A stretch of 64,000 bases of DNA from Acidobacteriota bacterium (lineage in GTDB: Bacteria; Acidobacteriota; Blastocatellia; Pyrinomonadales; Pyrinomonadaceae). The translations under genes and the position numbers were made by a program. Positions 51,341 to 61,850 of the stretch are shown piece after piece (within the stretch, counting starts at the first letter, position 1; each line of letters opens with the position of its first letter). The DNA lies in NCBI GenBank assembly GCA_019239425.1, contig JAFAZX010000080.1:1-64000 (forward strand), in the 5' to 3' direction. Under the pieces are notes generated by a model, which did not search any database, was not told the DNA's origin, and saw nothing but the letters and a program-made list of their open reading frames with translations.

Positions 51341-51352
51341 CGCCATCTCCGT

Positions 51353-51775
51353 CTAAGACTGCACGGTTATGGATAGGGATGCCGACTCCGTATCGCCACG
51401 TTGCCATCTCTCGATGTGCAGGTCGACTACGATCTCCTGCTTCTCGCCGTAAGGTGGGGCCGAGAGCACACTGACGTTGGAGAAGGTGTGTCGGGAGGCC
51501 GCGCGATCATCAAAACTTTCTAAAGTACACTCGTCCTGCCATTCCTGTTCTGTGACCTTGGAGTTGAGTGGTGCGAAGCGGATGATTCTTTGGTCGGTGG
51601 TAATCCGGGCGGTACATTTAATCTCAGTCTGATACACCAGTAAATTCTGTACCCGCACGAAATGCCTCAAGTCCTGGCGCGTGCCGACCGCACAAGTAAC
51701 TCTCTCCCGCCGGTCTCCGGTAAAAGTCTTAACGCTGACACCTCCTTTGGCCTTCTTAAAACAGGGCGTTGGCAT
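51353..51775 (-). CDS. hypothetical protein (cassette gene 2)
   Basis: A 140-residue, beta-rich soluble protein with a strong ribosome-binding site (GGAGGAGGAG) eight bases before ATG. Segments include KTFTGDRRERVTCAVGTRQD, LVYQTEIKCTARITTDQRII and QEIVVDLHIERWQRGDTESA, which alternate like strands of a beta-sandwich or C2-like fold. It has no signal peptide or membrane helix. It is likely cotranscribed with the membrane protein downstream. I recognise no family. Confidence 0.65.
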   Translation of the reverse strand: MPTPCFKKAKGGVSVKTFTGDRRERVTCAVGTRQDLRHFVRVQNLLVYQTEIKCTARITTDQRIIRFAPLNSKVTEQEWQDECTLESFDDRAASRHTFSNVSVLSAPPYGEKQEIVVDLHIERWQRGDTESASLSITVQS

Positions 51776-51877
51776 TAACTAATCTCCTCCTCCGATTATA
51801 AGTGAAGACACACCGGCGGTAGCCCTACTTGATGGGAAAACGTGAGGCTGACCGAGCTTCTAGGTAAGATGCCCGGG

Positions 51878-52591
51878 TTAACGGTTGAGCGCCTCGTGAA
51901 GAGCAGACAGGGATTGGTCGAAATTTACCGAGCGCCAGAAGTCGGCGTCCCGGTGATTCTTCGCGACCCACTTGAGCGTGCGATCCTTTAAGCCTAAGGT
52001 CGTTGGAAGACTGAAGGCCAGTTCCCACCCGTCGGCGGGCGTGCCCCGGCGATCCTCCACGGTGAAGCGGCAGTCGTGCCGGCCGGTCTGAGACAGGAGT
52101 TTAGAGCCTTCCTCCTTTTCGTAAGTGATGATATTAAGCTCGTACCGCACAAAGAGGAGTTCCGAGACCTCGTCTGACTTTAATACCTCCGTGTACCTGT
52201 TCCGACTCGGCTCATTGAAGAGGTCATACTCTTCAAAGTCCTCGCTCTCCTCGTTCTCTTCATCCTCCCCCGCGAAGATTAAATAGGCCTTGGACGCCTC
52301 GTAAGAAAAGAGCTTCTTCTGTATCGCCTTGGGGTTATGTTCGTGCCACGGGACTTCTTCGTCGAGCAGTTCGATGTTGACCGGCCCCAGGTTGGAAAAC
52401 TGCCACTCGATAAATTCACAAACGTGCTTCCCGGTGAAGCGGAAATCTCTAGGGGCCGTCCATGCCAGCGAGTAGGTTTCGGGTTTTACATACAAATAAC
52501 CGAAGAGGGATTTGTCTATGGTGGCCTCGTACACCACGAGGTCGTAGTCGTCCTTAACCGCTCGCTTCTTAAATTCTATAGGTCTGGACAA
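51878..52591 (-). CDS. hypothetical protein (cassette gene 1)
   Basis: A 237-residue protein starting at TTG 52591, five bases after AAGGAGG. It opens MSRPIEFKKRAVKDDYDLVV and has a beta-rich N-terminal half (ATIDKSLFGYLYVKPETYSL, FTGKHVCEFIEWQFSNLGPV). An acidic loop (EDEENEESEDFEEYD) and a C-terminal domain (DGWELAFSLPTTLGLKDRTL) follow. It is predicted cytoplasmic. Codon usage and base composition are more AT-rich than the core genes around. No family is recognised. Confidence 0.65.
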   Translation of the reverse strand: MSRPIEFKKRAVKDDYDLVVYEATIDKSLFGYLYVKPETYSLAWTAPRDFRFTGKHVCEFIEWQFSNLGPVNIELLDEEVPWHEHNPKAIQKKLFSYEASKAYLIFAGEDEENEESEDFEEYDLFNEPSRNRYTEVLKSDEVSELLFVRYELNIITYEKEEGSKLLSQTGRHDCRFTVEDRRGTPADGWELAFSLPTTLGLKDRTLKWVAKNHRDADFWRSVNFDQSLSALHEALNR

Positions 52592-52714
52592 TGAGGCCTC
52601 CTTACTCGGAAAGAAATTGGGAGGGCACTTAAGGGCATCATCTCATCGAGCGGGCAGACCCGTGAGCTAAAACCCGTTTATAAACTCAAAACACGGCAAC
52701 TGTCCACAATTTTT

Positions 52715-52742
52715 TTTATAGCCCTATAAATAATAATAGCAA
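52715..52742 (-). promoter_or_regulatory. predicted promoter for the three-gene cassette
   Basis: On the minus strand, -35 TTGCTA (52742-52737), 16-bp spacer, -10 TATAAA (52720-52715), 124 bases before the cassette's first start codon. The whole 300-base gap 52592-52891 is AT-rich and otherwise holds no gene. Confidence 0.4.
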
Positions 52743-52845
52743 GCTACGCTCGAAACACATGGTTGTCAACCGGAGGGTATCTCGTGTTCCTCCGAGGGCA
52801 ATCAGCGGAGAGAAGGCCGTTAACAAAGGGCAATTCGCGAAGAGA

Positions 52846-52865
52846 AGGCCGTTGACGCTCGTTCG
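52846..52865 (+). repeat. 20-bp direct repeat, left copy (partner 53374-53393)
   Basis: AGGCCGTTGACGCTCGTTCG here and AGGCTGTTGACGCTCGTTCG at 53374-53393 differ at one base and flank the YegP-like gene. The right copy contains the -35 element of the pilT promoter; the left copy has a TTGACG but no -10 after it. A related AGAGAAGGCCGTT also occurs at about 52811. Confidence 0.7.
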
Positions 52866-52891
52866 CACGTAAGCTGTGGGAGCGCGCCGAT

Positions 52892-53290
52892 TTAGTCCGC
52901 GCCCTCGACCTGCGCGTCCGCGGACGCTTTCACGAGCGCGATGCCGTGGAGGCAGTCCTGCTTGTGCTGATAGCTCTCGCCCGAGTCGGCGATGAGCCGG
53001 TTGTTGCCGGCGACGAGGCGCCAGCGCCACCCGCCCGCGGCGTCACTGTAGACCTGGAACGTCCGCCGCGCGGCCGGGTCGTTCTGCAGGGCGTCGGCGC
53101 ACCATTCCATCTGACCCTCGTAGTACTCCAGGTCGGACGTCGCCCGCCTCAAATCATCTTTGAAGAGTTCCTCGTCCGTGCCGAGCCGGGCGGCCGTCTC
53201 CTTCAGCGACTGGATGTATGACTTGAGGCCGCGCGCCTTCTCCCCGAACTTCGCGTGCTGCGTCTTGAAAATCTCGCGTTGGTCAGACAT
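52892..53290 (-). CDS. YegP-like (DUF1508) protein
   Basis: A 132-residue protein. ATG 53290 follows AAGGAGCACC. The N-terminal 70 residues are helical (AKFGEKARGLKSYIQSLKET, DDLRRATSDLEYYEGQMEWC). The C-terminal 50 residues match the DUF1508/YegP fold: TFQVYSDAAGGWRWRLVAGN, NRLIADSGESYQHKQDCLHG and IALVKASA. Usual YegP proteins carry two tandem copies of this motif; here there is one copy plus a helical N-terminus. The function is unknown. The gene is flanked by 20-bp direct repeats and is divergent from pilT. Confidence 0.85.
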   Translation of the reverse strand: MSDQREIFKTQHAKFGEKARGLKSYIQSLKETAARLGTDEELFKDDLRRATSDLEYYEGQMEWCADALQNDPAARRTFQVYSDAAGGWRWRLVAGNNRLIADSGESYQHKQDCLHGIALVKASADAQVEGAD

Positions 53291-53379
53291 GCAGGGGTGC
53301 TCCTTAAAGGTTTGAGTGTCGCGCCCGTATATCACGCGCCGGCCGTGATGCGCAACAGAATTCCGCCGGAAAAAGGCTG

Positions 53380-53409
53380 TTGACGCTCGTTCGGCCGGGC
53401 CGTTAGAAT
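53380..53409 (+). promoter_or_regulatory. predicted promoter for pilT
   Basis: TTGACG (53380-53385), 18-bp spacer, TAGAAT (53404-53409), 159 bases before the pilT ATG. The -35 lies inside the right copy of the 20-bp direct repeat. Confidence 0.55.
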
Positions 53410-53567
53410 GAACTTACGCGCCGGCCGCACTCGCAGCCGCCCGGGCGCACGCCCCCGCCGCAATCCACCCGGCGAAACAAACCGAGATACTTTCGAGAGA
53501 CCGTGCGAAGCGCGCCGCCGTCCGTGCGCCCGGCGCGCGCCCCTTTAAGCTTTCCCGAAGAGAACGT

Positions 53568-54719
53568 ATGCCAGTCAAAATCGACGAACTCCTGCGCGTC
53601 GCCGCCGCCTTCGGCGCGTCCGACCTGCACTGCAAGGCCGGCTCGCAGCCCTTCATGCGCATCGGCGGCGAGCTGCGCCCCATCTCGACGGCGCCGCGCC
53701 TGACGCAGGAGGACACGCTCGACATGGCCTTCTCGATGATGTCGAACCGGCAGAAGCAGCGCTTCAAGGAGGTCTCGGAGGCCGACATCGCCTACGGCGT
53801 CTCGGGCCTGGGCCGCTTCCGCGCCAACGTCTTCCAGCAGCGCGGCTCGGTCGGCATGGTCTTGCGCGTCATCCCCGACAAGGTTCGTTCGATCACCGAG
53901 CTGGGCCTGCCGCCCGTCATCGAGCGCATCGCCGAGGAGCAGCGCGGGCTCGTCTTGGTGACGGGCACGACCGGCTCGGGCAAGTCCACCACGCTCGCCG
54001 CGATGATCGATTACATCAACGCGACCCGCGGCGGCCACGTCATCACCATCGAAGACCCGATAGAGTTCCTCCACCGCGATAAGAAGTCCTTCGTCACGCA
54101 GCGCGAGGTGGACGTGGACACGCGCTCCTTCGCCGAGGCCCTGCGCGGCGCGCTCCGGCAAGACCCGGACGTGATCCTCGTCGGCGAGATGCGCGACCAC
54201 GAGACCATCGAGACGGCCCTGACCGCCGCCGAGACCGGGCACCTCGTCCTCTCCACGCTCCACACGCTCGACGCGACCGAGACCATCCGCCGCATCGTCT
54301 CCTCCTTCCCGCCGCACCTCCAGAAGTCCGTCCGCATCCAGCTCGCAGGGATTTTGCGCGCCGTCATCTCGATGCGGCTCGTGCGCGCGGCCGAGGGCGC
54401 TGGGCGCGTCCCGGCGGCCGAGATCATGGTCTCGACGGGGCTCATCCGCGACTACATCATCAACGAGGAGAAGACCTCGCAAATCCGCGACGCCATCGCC
54501 GCCGGCACCAGCCAGTACGGCATGCAGACCTTCGACCAGTCGCTCTTCACGCTCCACCAGGCGGGCCTCATCTCGCTCGAAGAGGCCCTGCGCGGCTCCT
54601 CGAACCCGGACGAGTTCCGCCTGCGGGTGGCGGGCATCCGCTCCGCCTCCGACCAGGCCAAGGAGGACATGGAGCGCGTCACCACCTCCGTCACCGGCGG
54701 CACGCAGCGCGAACGCTGA
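53568..54719 (+). CDS. pilT: type IV pilus retraction ATPase PilT
   Basis: A 383-residue hexameric ATPase that powers pilus disassembly for twitching motility. The N-terminal domain begins VKIDELLRVAAAFGASDLHC. Walker A is GTTGSGKS (133-140). The Asp box is VITIEDPIEFLH, Walker B is VILVGEMRDHETIETAL, and the His box is GHLVLSTLHTLDATETIRRI. The retraction-specific AIRNLIRE-like segment appears as EEKTSQIRDAI. The C-terminal 40 residues (RVAGIRSASDQAKEDMERVT) are somewhat longer than in E. coli-type PilT. No other pilus gene is nearby. A heptad hairpin follows the stop. Confidence 0.95.
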   Translation: MPVKIDELLRVAAAFGASDLHCKAGSQPFMRIGGELRPISTAPRLTQEDTLDMAFSMMSNRQKQRFKEVSEADIAYGVSGLGRFRANVFQQRGSVGMVLRVIPDKVRSITELGLPPVIERIAEEQRGLVLVTGTTGSGKSTTLAAMIDYINATRGGHVITIEDPIEFLHRDKKSFVTQREVDVDTRSFAEALRGALRQDPDVILVGEMRDHETIETALTAAETGHLVLSTLHTLDATETIRRIVSSFPPHLQKSVRIQLAGILRAVISMRLVRAAEGAGRVPAAEIMVSTGLIRDYIINEEKTSQIRDAIAAGTSQYGMQTFDQSLFTLHQAGLISLEEALRGSSNPDEFRLRVAGIRSASDQAKEDMERVTTSVTGGTQRER

Positions 54720-54807
54720 GGGAAGGGTTCTGGGTGTTGGGTGCCGGGTGCTGGTTAAAGACTTAGTTCTTACCAGTACCCGCCACCCAACACCCAGAAC
54801 CCTTCCC
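54720..54807. repeat. GGGTGTT-family heptad hairpin, copy C
   Basis: Begins on the base after the pilT stop codon. Left arm units GGGTTCT, GGGTGTT, GGGTGCC, GGGTGCT; the right arm is the inverse, ending CAACACCCAGAACCCTTCCC. The loop contains AAGACTTAGTTCTT. Confidence 0.92.
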
Positions 54808-54812
54808 CCCTT

Positions 54813-54841
54813 TTGCCTTACCCCGCAGGTGTTGTTAAAAT
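54813..54841 (+). promoter_or_regulatory. predicted promoter for the kinase-FGE gene
   Basis: TTGCCT (54813-54818), 17-bp spacer, TAAAAT (54836-54841), 100 bases before the kinase ATG and just after the pilT hairpin. Spacing is optimal and the surroundings are AT-rich. Confidence 0.6.
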
Positions 54842-54940
54842 TTTTCACGCATTGCCCCGAAGACGGAACCGCCGAAGGCCGTCTACGTCTCCCGTTAAGA
54901 GTTCCGAGCGTCCGTAAGGGGTGTCGCGCGAGCCGCCTGA

Positions 54941-57463
<2,523 letters not shown>

Positions 57464-57511
57464 GGCGATTTAACTTTAAACCCGGCAGCAGGCATTCAAA
57501 ATGTCATCGTT

Positions 57512-58180
57512 ATGAAGAATCGTGCAGGCACAGAGAGACGCTTCTGGACGGGCGCGCGCGTCGCGCTCGCGGGCGCGGCGTTCGCGGGAGTGGCGCTGGT
57601 CGCCTCCGGCTGCAAGTCGAACGACACGGCGAACCTGACGGCGAACTCGAGCCCGAAGACGCAGCCCACCGTCACCATCACGAGGTCGCAGCCCGGGCAG
57701 CCGGCACAGCCGCAACAGCCGCCGCAGCTCGAAACCGTCCCGGCCGCCGCCTGGAACACGGAGATTCAGGCGGTGGACGGCGCGAAGTTCCGCCTGTCGG
57801 ACTACAAGGACAAGGTGGTCGTCGTCGACCTCTGGGCCACCTGGTGCGGCCCGTGCCGGATGGAGATTCCGCACCTCGTGGACTTGCAGAAGGAGTACGG
57901 CGGCAAGGGCGTCGAGGTCATCGGCCTGACGACCGAAGACCCCGAGTCGGACGAGGCGAAGGTGCGCGACTTCGCGAAGGAGTTCAAGATCAACTACAAG
58001 CTCGGCTGGTCGCCGCGCGACGTCTCCATCGCCCTGATGAACGGCAACCAGAGCATCCCGCAGACCTTCGTCATCGCACCGGGCGGCCGCATCGTCACCA
58101 AGTTCCGCGGCTTCAGCGACCGCATCCCCGACATGATCCGCGCCGCCATCGACAAGGCCAACGAGAAGACGGGGGACTGA
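57512..58180 (+). CDS. TlpA-like thioredoxin-fold lipoprotein
   Basis: A 222-residue protein. The N-terminus has a hydrophobic segment with a lipobox-like VALVASGCKSN, then a Pro/Gln linker. The thioredoxin fold contains the redox motif WATWCGPCRMEIPHL, VEVIGLTTEDPESDE and the cis-Pro region SIPQTFVIAPGGRI. It is a periplasmic thiol-disulfide oxidoreductase of the TlpA/ResA group, often used in cytochrome c maturation or protein disulfide reduction. It lies 48 bases after the kinase-FGE gene and may be cotranscribed with it. Confidence 0.92.
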   Translation: MKNRAGTERRFWTGARVALAGAAFAGVALVASGCKSNDTANLTANSSPKTQPTVTITRSQPGQPAQPQQPPQLETVPAAAWNTEIQAVDGAKFRLSDYKDKVVVVDLWATWCGPCRMEIPHLVDLQKEYGGKGVEVIGLTTEDPESDEAKVRDFAKEFKINYKLGWSPRDVSIALMNGNQSIPQTFVIAPGGRIVTKFRGFSDRIPDMIRAAIDKANEKTGD

Positions 58181-58187
58181 GGGGAAG

Positions 58188-58552
58188 TAGGCAGTAGGCA
58201 GATGGCAGTTGGCAGTTAAGACCTGAAGAGTCTTAACGAATCTGTCCAACAGTTCGGGGGCGGCGAGTTCGAACCTCGCCGCCCCCGATTCCTTTGACCA
58301 CTCTCGCAGCCAACTAATACCGACTTGCAAATTGAACTAAGGCCCCTTCTCGCTGGGAGCGCGGGCATCCCTGCCCGCATGAGCGCGAAAGCGCGAAAGC
58401 CGTGAGACTTTACATCTCAACGTGGAGGTTAAGAGTGAGACGGTCAGCGTGCTGGCGCACGCTTGCGGGCAGGGATGCCCGCGCTCCCAGCGAAGAGCCG
58501 GCCTTATTTCTATTTGCAAGTTAGTATAACTACCAACTGCCATCTGCCTACC
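58188..58552. repeat. GTAGGCA heptad inverted repeat enclosing the MITE-like element
   Basis: Outer arms: tandem heptads GTAGGCA, GTAGGCA, GATGGCA, GTTGGCA (58188 onward) with the inverse at 58533-58552. A middle pair includes GACTTGCAAATT near 58322 and ATTTGCAAGTTA near 58514. Innermost is the 144-bp MITE-like element (58350-58493). It spans the gap between two convergent genes, and the right arm contains the TAG stop of the TPR gene. Confidence 0.88.
58350..58493. mobile_element. 144-bp MITE-like element, copy 2
   Basis: Terminal inverted repeats include TGGGAGCGCGGGCATCCCTG. The interior in inverse orientation matches copy 1 at 38154-38298 with scattered substitutions and a short indel, keeping the hairpin AGCGTGC...GCACGCT and the TTTCGCGCT segment. 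No coding capacity. Confidence 0.8.
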
Positions 58553-60005
58553 TCTCTTCCATCCCCGTGCGCGTGCTGACGGGGAGGGGGAGCTTGCCGT
58601 CGGCGTCGCGGGTGAGTGCGAGGAAGTCTGCGTCCCCGTAGAGCGAGGCGAAGACGGCGTCGACGCGCGCCTCCATCATCTCTTTGGTGCGCACGGCGCG
58701 GTAGCGCTCGAACTCGAAGAAGTGGCGCTTGAGCAGCGCGAGCGCCTTCTCGCGCTGGCCGAGCTGCGCGTAGATGGCGGCGAGGTTGTAGGAGGCCGAG
58801 AGCAGCCCTTCGTGCTCGCGCGCGATCTTTAAAGCCTCCTCGCCCCGCCCGCTGCCCGCCATGAAGGCGGCGGCGAAGATCACGTTGTACGCGTCGTCGG
58901 GGTCGAGCGCCAGGGCCTTCTCGATGTACTGCCCGGTCTTCGCGCGGTCGCCCTCCGAGTTCCAGTAGACCGCGAGGTTGCGGTAGGTCAGGGGCAGCGG
59001 GTAGGTCTTGACCGAAGACTCCATCAGCCACAGCCCCTTCTTGAAGTCGCCGTCGTGGATGGTCATCTTGCCAAGCCCGTGCTGTGCGACGGCGCGCGAG
59101 AGCGGGTCGGCGGGCATCCGCAGGATTTCGTTGAAGACCGCGTAGGCCTTGCCCCACTCGCCCGTGTGGTGCCGGTACAACTCGCCCAGGTAGCGCAAGG
59201 GCGTCGGGTCGGCCGGGTCGAGCCGGTGCGCGAGGCCGTAGAGCCGCGCGGCCTCGGCGTAACGCGCGGCCACTTCCGCCTGAAGGCCGTCGTGCATCAC
59301 GCGCACGATGCGCTCGCTCCTGGCGGGGTCGAAGACGGGAAGCGGGGCGTCGGGGGGCGTCGCGTCGGCGACGTCTTTCGCGCCGAGCTTCTTCAGCTCC
59401 TTCGCCGCGTCCTTCGCCTTGCCCGGAAACATGCACTTCTGTTCGAGCACGGGGCGGAGCAGTTCGACGGCCCCCGCCGTGTCGCCGGCCTTAGCCTTCT
59501 CCCTCGCCTCCTTCAGCTTCGAGTCGAGCGCGCTCTCGCGCTGCTTGATTTCGGCCGAGACGAGCTTCTCGACCTGCGCGACCTTGAGGGTGCCGTCCGT
59601 GTTCTCGACCTTGCCGACGGCCTCGCCCCCGGGCGTGGCGAGCACGGCGACGGGCGGCTTCGACTCGCCCAGGAGTTTCTGCGCCGCGGGGGCGTGGGAG
59701 TCGGCCAGCTCCATCGAGACGCACTGCGAGGCGTAGAGCGAGAGCGTCCGCGACTCGCGGAGGCTCGACTTGTTCACCTCTTCCTTCGTCAGGGGGAACC
59801 AGTAGAGGACGAGCCCCGCGGCCGGCGGGTCTTTCGGCTCGCGGACTTTCCACGGCACGTAGTAGACCTGCGGACTCGTGGAGCTGCCGGAGGACATGCC
59901 GCCCCCGCCGCCGCCGCCGCCGCCGCCGCAGGTGGCGAAGGCCGGGGTGAAGGCGAAGAGCGTGACGAGGAGCAGCGACAGAAGGCGTGTGGCAGGGGAT
60001 TTCAT
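58548..60005 (-). CDS. exported TPR-repeat protein
   Basis: A 485-residue protein with signal peptide TRLLSLLLVTLFAFTPAFAT followed by Cys and ten consecutive Gly residues. Residues about 140-200 are a charged helix (EKLVSAEIKQRESALDSKLK). From about 230 to 440 tetratricopeptide-like helices repeat: AARYAEAARLYGLAHRLDPA, WGKAYAVFNEILRMPADPL, DFKKGLWLMESSVKTYPLPL, KTGQYIEKALALDPDDAYNV, SYNLAAIYAQLGQREKALAL. It probably scaffolds an envelope complex. A -10-like TACAAT lies eight bases before the ATG, so the mRNA may be leaderless. The stop TAG lies within the GTAGGCA repeat. Confidence 0.85.
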   Translation of the reverse strand: MKSPATRLLSLLLVTLFAFTPAFATCGGGGGGGGGGMSSGSSTSPQVYYVPWKVREPKDPPAAGLVLYWFPLTKEEVNKSSLRESRTLSLYASQCVSMELADSHAPAAQKLLGESKPPVAVLATPGGEAVGKVENTDGTLKVAQVEKLVSAEIKQRESALDSKLKEAREKAKAGDTAGAVELLRPVLEQKCMFPGKAKDAAKELKKLGAKDVADATPPDAPLPVFDPARSERIVRVMHDGLQAEVAARYAEAARLYGLAHRLDPADPTPLRYLGELYRHHTGEWGKAYAVFNEILRMPADPLSRAVAQHGLGKMTIHDGDFKKGLWLMESSVKTYPLPLTYRNLAVYWNSEGDRAKTGQYIEKALALDPDDAYNVIFAAAFMAGSGRGEEALKIAREHEGLLSASYNLAAIYAQLGQREKALALLKRHFFEFERYRAVRTKEMMEARVDAVFASLYGDADFLALTRDADGKLPLPVSTRTGMEER

Positions 60006-60093
60006 GGCGCGGGATTGTAACAAAGTACCCGGCCGAAACACAGTTCTTTTCGGCGACTGTCAGGTGTTGCTCATGCTTGCATGTGATGAGAGG

Positions 60094-60180
60094 GGGGAGT
60101 TAACCACAGAGACACAGAGGCACAGCTTGTTGACTGATGTCTTCAAAGCTGTGCCTCTGTGTCTCTGTGGTTAACTCCCC
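60094..60180. repeat. CACAGAG-family hairpin, copy 7
   Basis: The longest arms of the family here: pairing extends outward to GGGGAGTTAACC and GGTTAACTCCCC. It lies 20 bases beyond the stop of the minus-strand 72-residue gene. Confidence 0.95.
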
Positions 60181-60199
60181 TTCACTCTACCTACGACTT

Positions 60200-60418
60200 T
60201 TATGACTCCCGCTGCTCCTCCAACTCGCGCTCGCCCTCTTCGCGCAGCTCGCGGCCTTCGCGCTCGCGCTCGGGGTTCTGCGTGCCCTGCGCGACCGCCT
60301 CGCGCGCGGCGCCCTCGATGCGCTTCATCTCGGCCTCGACGCGCCCCTCGACCTCGTCGATGGCCGGCACCTCGCCCGTCTCGTCCTGCGTCACGTACTT
60401 ATCCTTCGAGTCTTCCAT
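60200..60418 (-). CDS. small acidic charged protein, hypothetical
   Basis: A 72-residue protein, ATG 60418 behind GAGGTGAG. The sequence is Glu/Arg-rich and predicted helical or disordered (VEGRVEAEMKRIEGAAREAV, NPEREREGRELREEGERELE). It resembles small stress-related or structural proteins only in composition. It is divergent from the RsbRD-like gene, and hairpin copy 7 lies past its stop. Confidence 0.6.
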   Translation of the reverse strand: MEDSKDKYVTQDETGEVPAIDEVEGRVEAEMKRIEGAAREAVAQGTQNPEREREGRELREEGERELEEQRES

Positions 60419-60510
60419 AAAGGTTCTCACCTCGCGAATCATCAGTGCGTCCAAAGGGGGTTTCAGGGAGGCTGCATCGTCTCATCAACCGCGCCCGCCG
60501 GTCAAATCTG

Positions 60511-60540
60511 TTGCCCGCCGCGCGGCGCTTGACTTATACT
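60511..60540 (+). promoter_or_regulatory. predicted promoter for the RsbRD-like gene
   Basis: TTGCCC (60511-60516), 18-bp spacer, TATACT (60535-60540), 33 bases before the TTG start. Confidence 0.55.
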
Positions 60541-60573
60541 CGCGCCGGCGAACCAACCGGAGGTACTTCCCCC

Positions 60574-61020
60574 TTGACCGAAGAGATTCGACGCCTTTTG
60601 AGGAACGGCCAGGAGACCATCGTCCGCACCTGGACGGAGAAGGTGACGGCCGACCGCCGCATCCACACCGACGAGAGCCTCTCCTACCTGCAACTCGTCG
60701 ATCACATCCCGCAGATCGTCGAGGAGCTGCACGAAGCGCTCGGCGAGTCGCGCGCGGAGGCGCAGATGATCATGCAGGGGCGCGAGCACGGCCGCCAGCG
60801 CTGGCGCCAGGGCTACGAGCTGAAGGAGGTCGTGCGCGAGCTGACGCTCCTGCGCGTGACCCTCGTCGAGTTCATCGAGCACTACCGCGGCGCGCTCACG
60901 CCGCGCCCGCCCGAGGAGCTGGCGCGCTCCTTCCACCGCATCAACGTCTTCATGGACGACGAAATCTACCGCACCGTCGAAGCCTACCTCGACGCCTCCG
61001 GGAACCCGCAGTCGAACTGA
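60574..61020 (+). CDS. RsbRD N-terminal-like domain protein
   Basis: A 148-residue all-helical protein. The start is TTG 60574 behind CCGGAGG; upstream in-frame codons overlap a promoter and are not used. TEEIRRLLRNGQETIVRTWT, LQLVDHIPQIVEELHEALG, HGRQRWRQGYELKEVVRELT and FHRINVFMDDEIYRTVEAYL match the RsbRD_N-type sensor domain that often precedes a histidine kinase or STAS output domain. Here it stands alone. It could be a stress-sensor subunit working with a partner elsewhere. A SYLF gene follows on the same strand. Confidence 0.82.
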   Translation: MTEEIRRLLRNGQETIVRTWTEKVTADRRIHTDESLSYLQLVDHIPQIVEELHEALGESRAEAQMIMQGREHGRQRWRQGYELKEVVRELTLLRVTLVEFIEHYRGALTPRPPEELARSFHRINVFMDDEIYRTVEAYLDASGNPQSN

Positions 61021-61091
61021 TGTTTTTCCAGACCTCGTATACACTCTCCCCGAGCATCGAACCCGTACGTGTGAGTCGAGGAGGGAGTGTG

Positions 61092-61838
61092 ATGAGACCT
61101 TTGCGGAGATTAACGACGTGCGCGGTCGCCGCCGCGGCCGCCCTGTGCCTGGCGCAGGCTCCGGCTTCGGCGCAGAAGCGTGGCGCTCAGAGGCGTAGTC
61201 TGACGACGCCGAAGCGCGCGGCCGACGCCTCGCGCCACTCGAAGGAGGCGGCCGAAGTCCTGCGCAAAATCATGTCGGTGCCCGAGAAGGAGGTTCCGCG
61301 CGACCTGCTTGAGAGCGCCGAGGCCGTGGCCGTCTGCCCGGGCGTCCTCAAGGCGGCCTTCATCGTCGGCGGGCGCAAGGGCGACTGCGTCATCAGCCGG
61401 CGCACCCTGAAGCGGCAGTGGGGCGCGCCAATCTTCTACAACCTGACCGGCGGGAGCGTCGGCCTGCAGGCCGGCGGCGCGAAGACGGACTACGTGCTGC
61501 TCTTCATGAACGCGGACGCCTTGAAGGGCCTGATGGAGGACAAATTCGAAGTCGGCGGCGAGGCCGAGGCGACCGCCGGGCCGGTCGGCCGCGCGGCCGG
61601 CGCGTCGACCAACCCGCGCCTGAGCGCGGGCATCCTGACCTACTCGCGGAGCAAAGGCGCCTTCCTCGGCGTCTCGCTCAAGGGCGTGGCGATCACGCCC
61701 GACAACGACCTCAACGAAGCCTTCTACGGCCGGAAGGCTTCCGAGCTGATTCGGGGGCAGGACGACACGTCCGTCCCCACGCAGGTGCGCGCACTCCCCC
61801 TCGCGCTCGCGCGCTACTCCGTCCGGCTCCCCAACTGA
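61092..61838 (+). CDS. SYLF (Ysc84/DUF500) domain protein 1
   Basis: A 248-residue exported protein (ATG 61092 after GGAGGGAG; signal peptide LRRLTTCAVAAAAALCLAQA). The SYLF domain covers residues about 45-225: RDLLESAEAVAVCPGVLKAA, FIVGGRKGDCVISRR, FYNLTGGSVGLQAGGAKTDY, VLLFMNADALKGLMEDKFEV, LSAGILTYSRSKGAFLGVSL and DNDLNEAFYG. SYLF domains bind phosphoinositides in eukaryotes; bacterial members are periplasmic or outer-membrane associated with unclear roles. It is paralogous to the next gene, from which a perfect palindrome separates it. Confidence 0.93.
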   Translation: MRPLRRLTTCAVAAAAALCLAQAPASAQKRGAQRRSLTTPKRAADASRHSKEAAEVLRKIMSVPEKEVPRDLLESAEAVAVCPGVLKAAFIVGGRKGDCVISRRTLKRQWGAPIFYNLTGGSVGLQAGGAKTDYVLLFMNADALKGLMEDKFEVGGEAEATAGPVGRAAGASTNPRLSAGILTYSRSKGAFLGVSLKGVAITPDNDLNEAFYGRKASELIRGQDDTSVPTQVRALPLALARYSVRLPN

Positions 61839-61850
61839 AGAGGAGATTAA

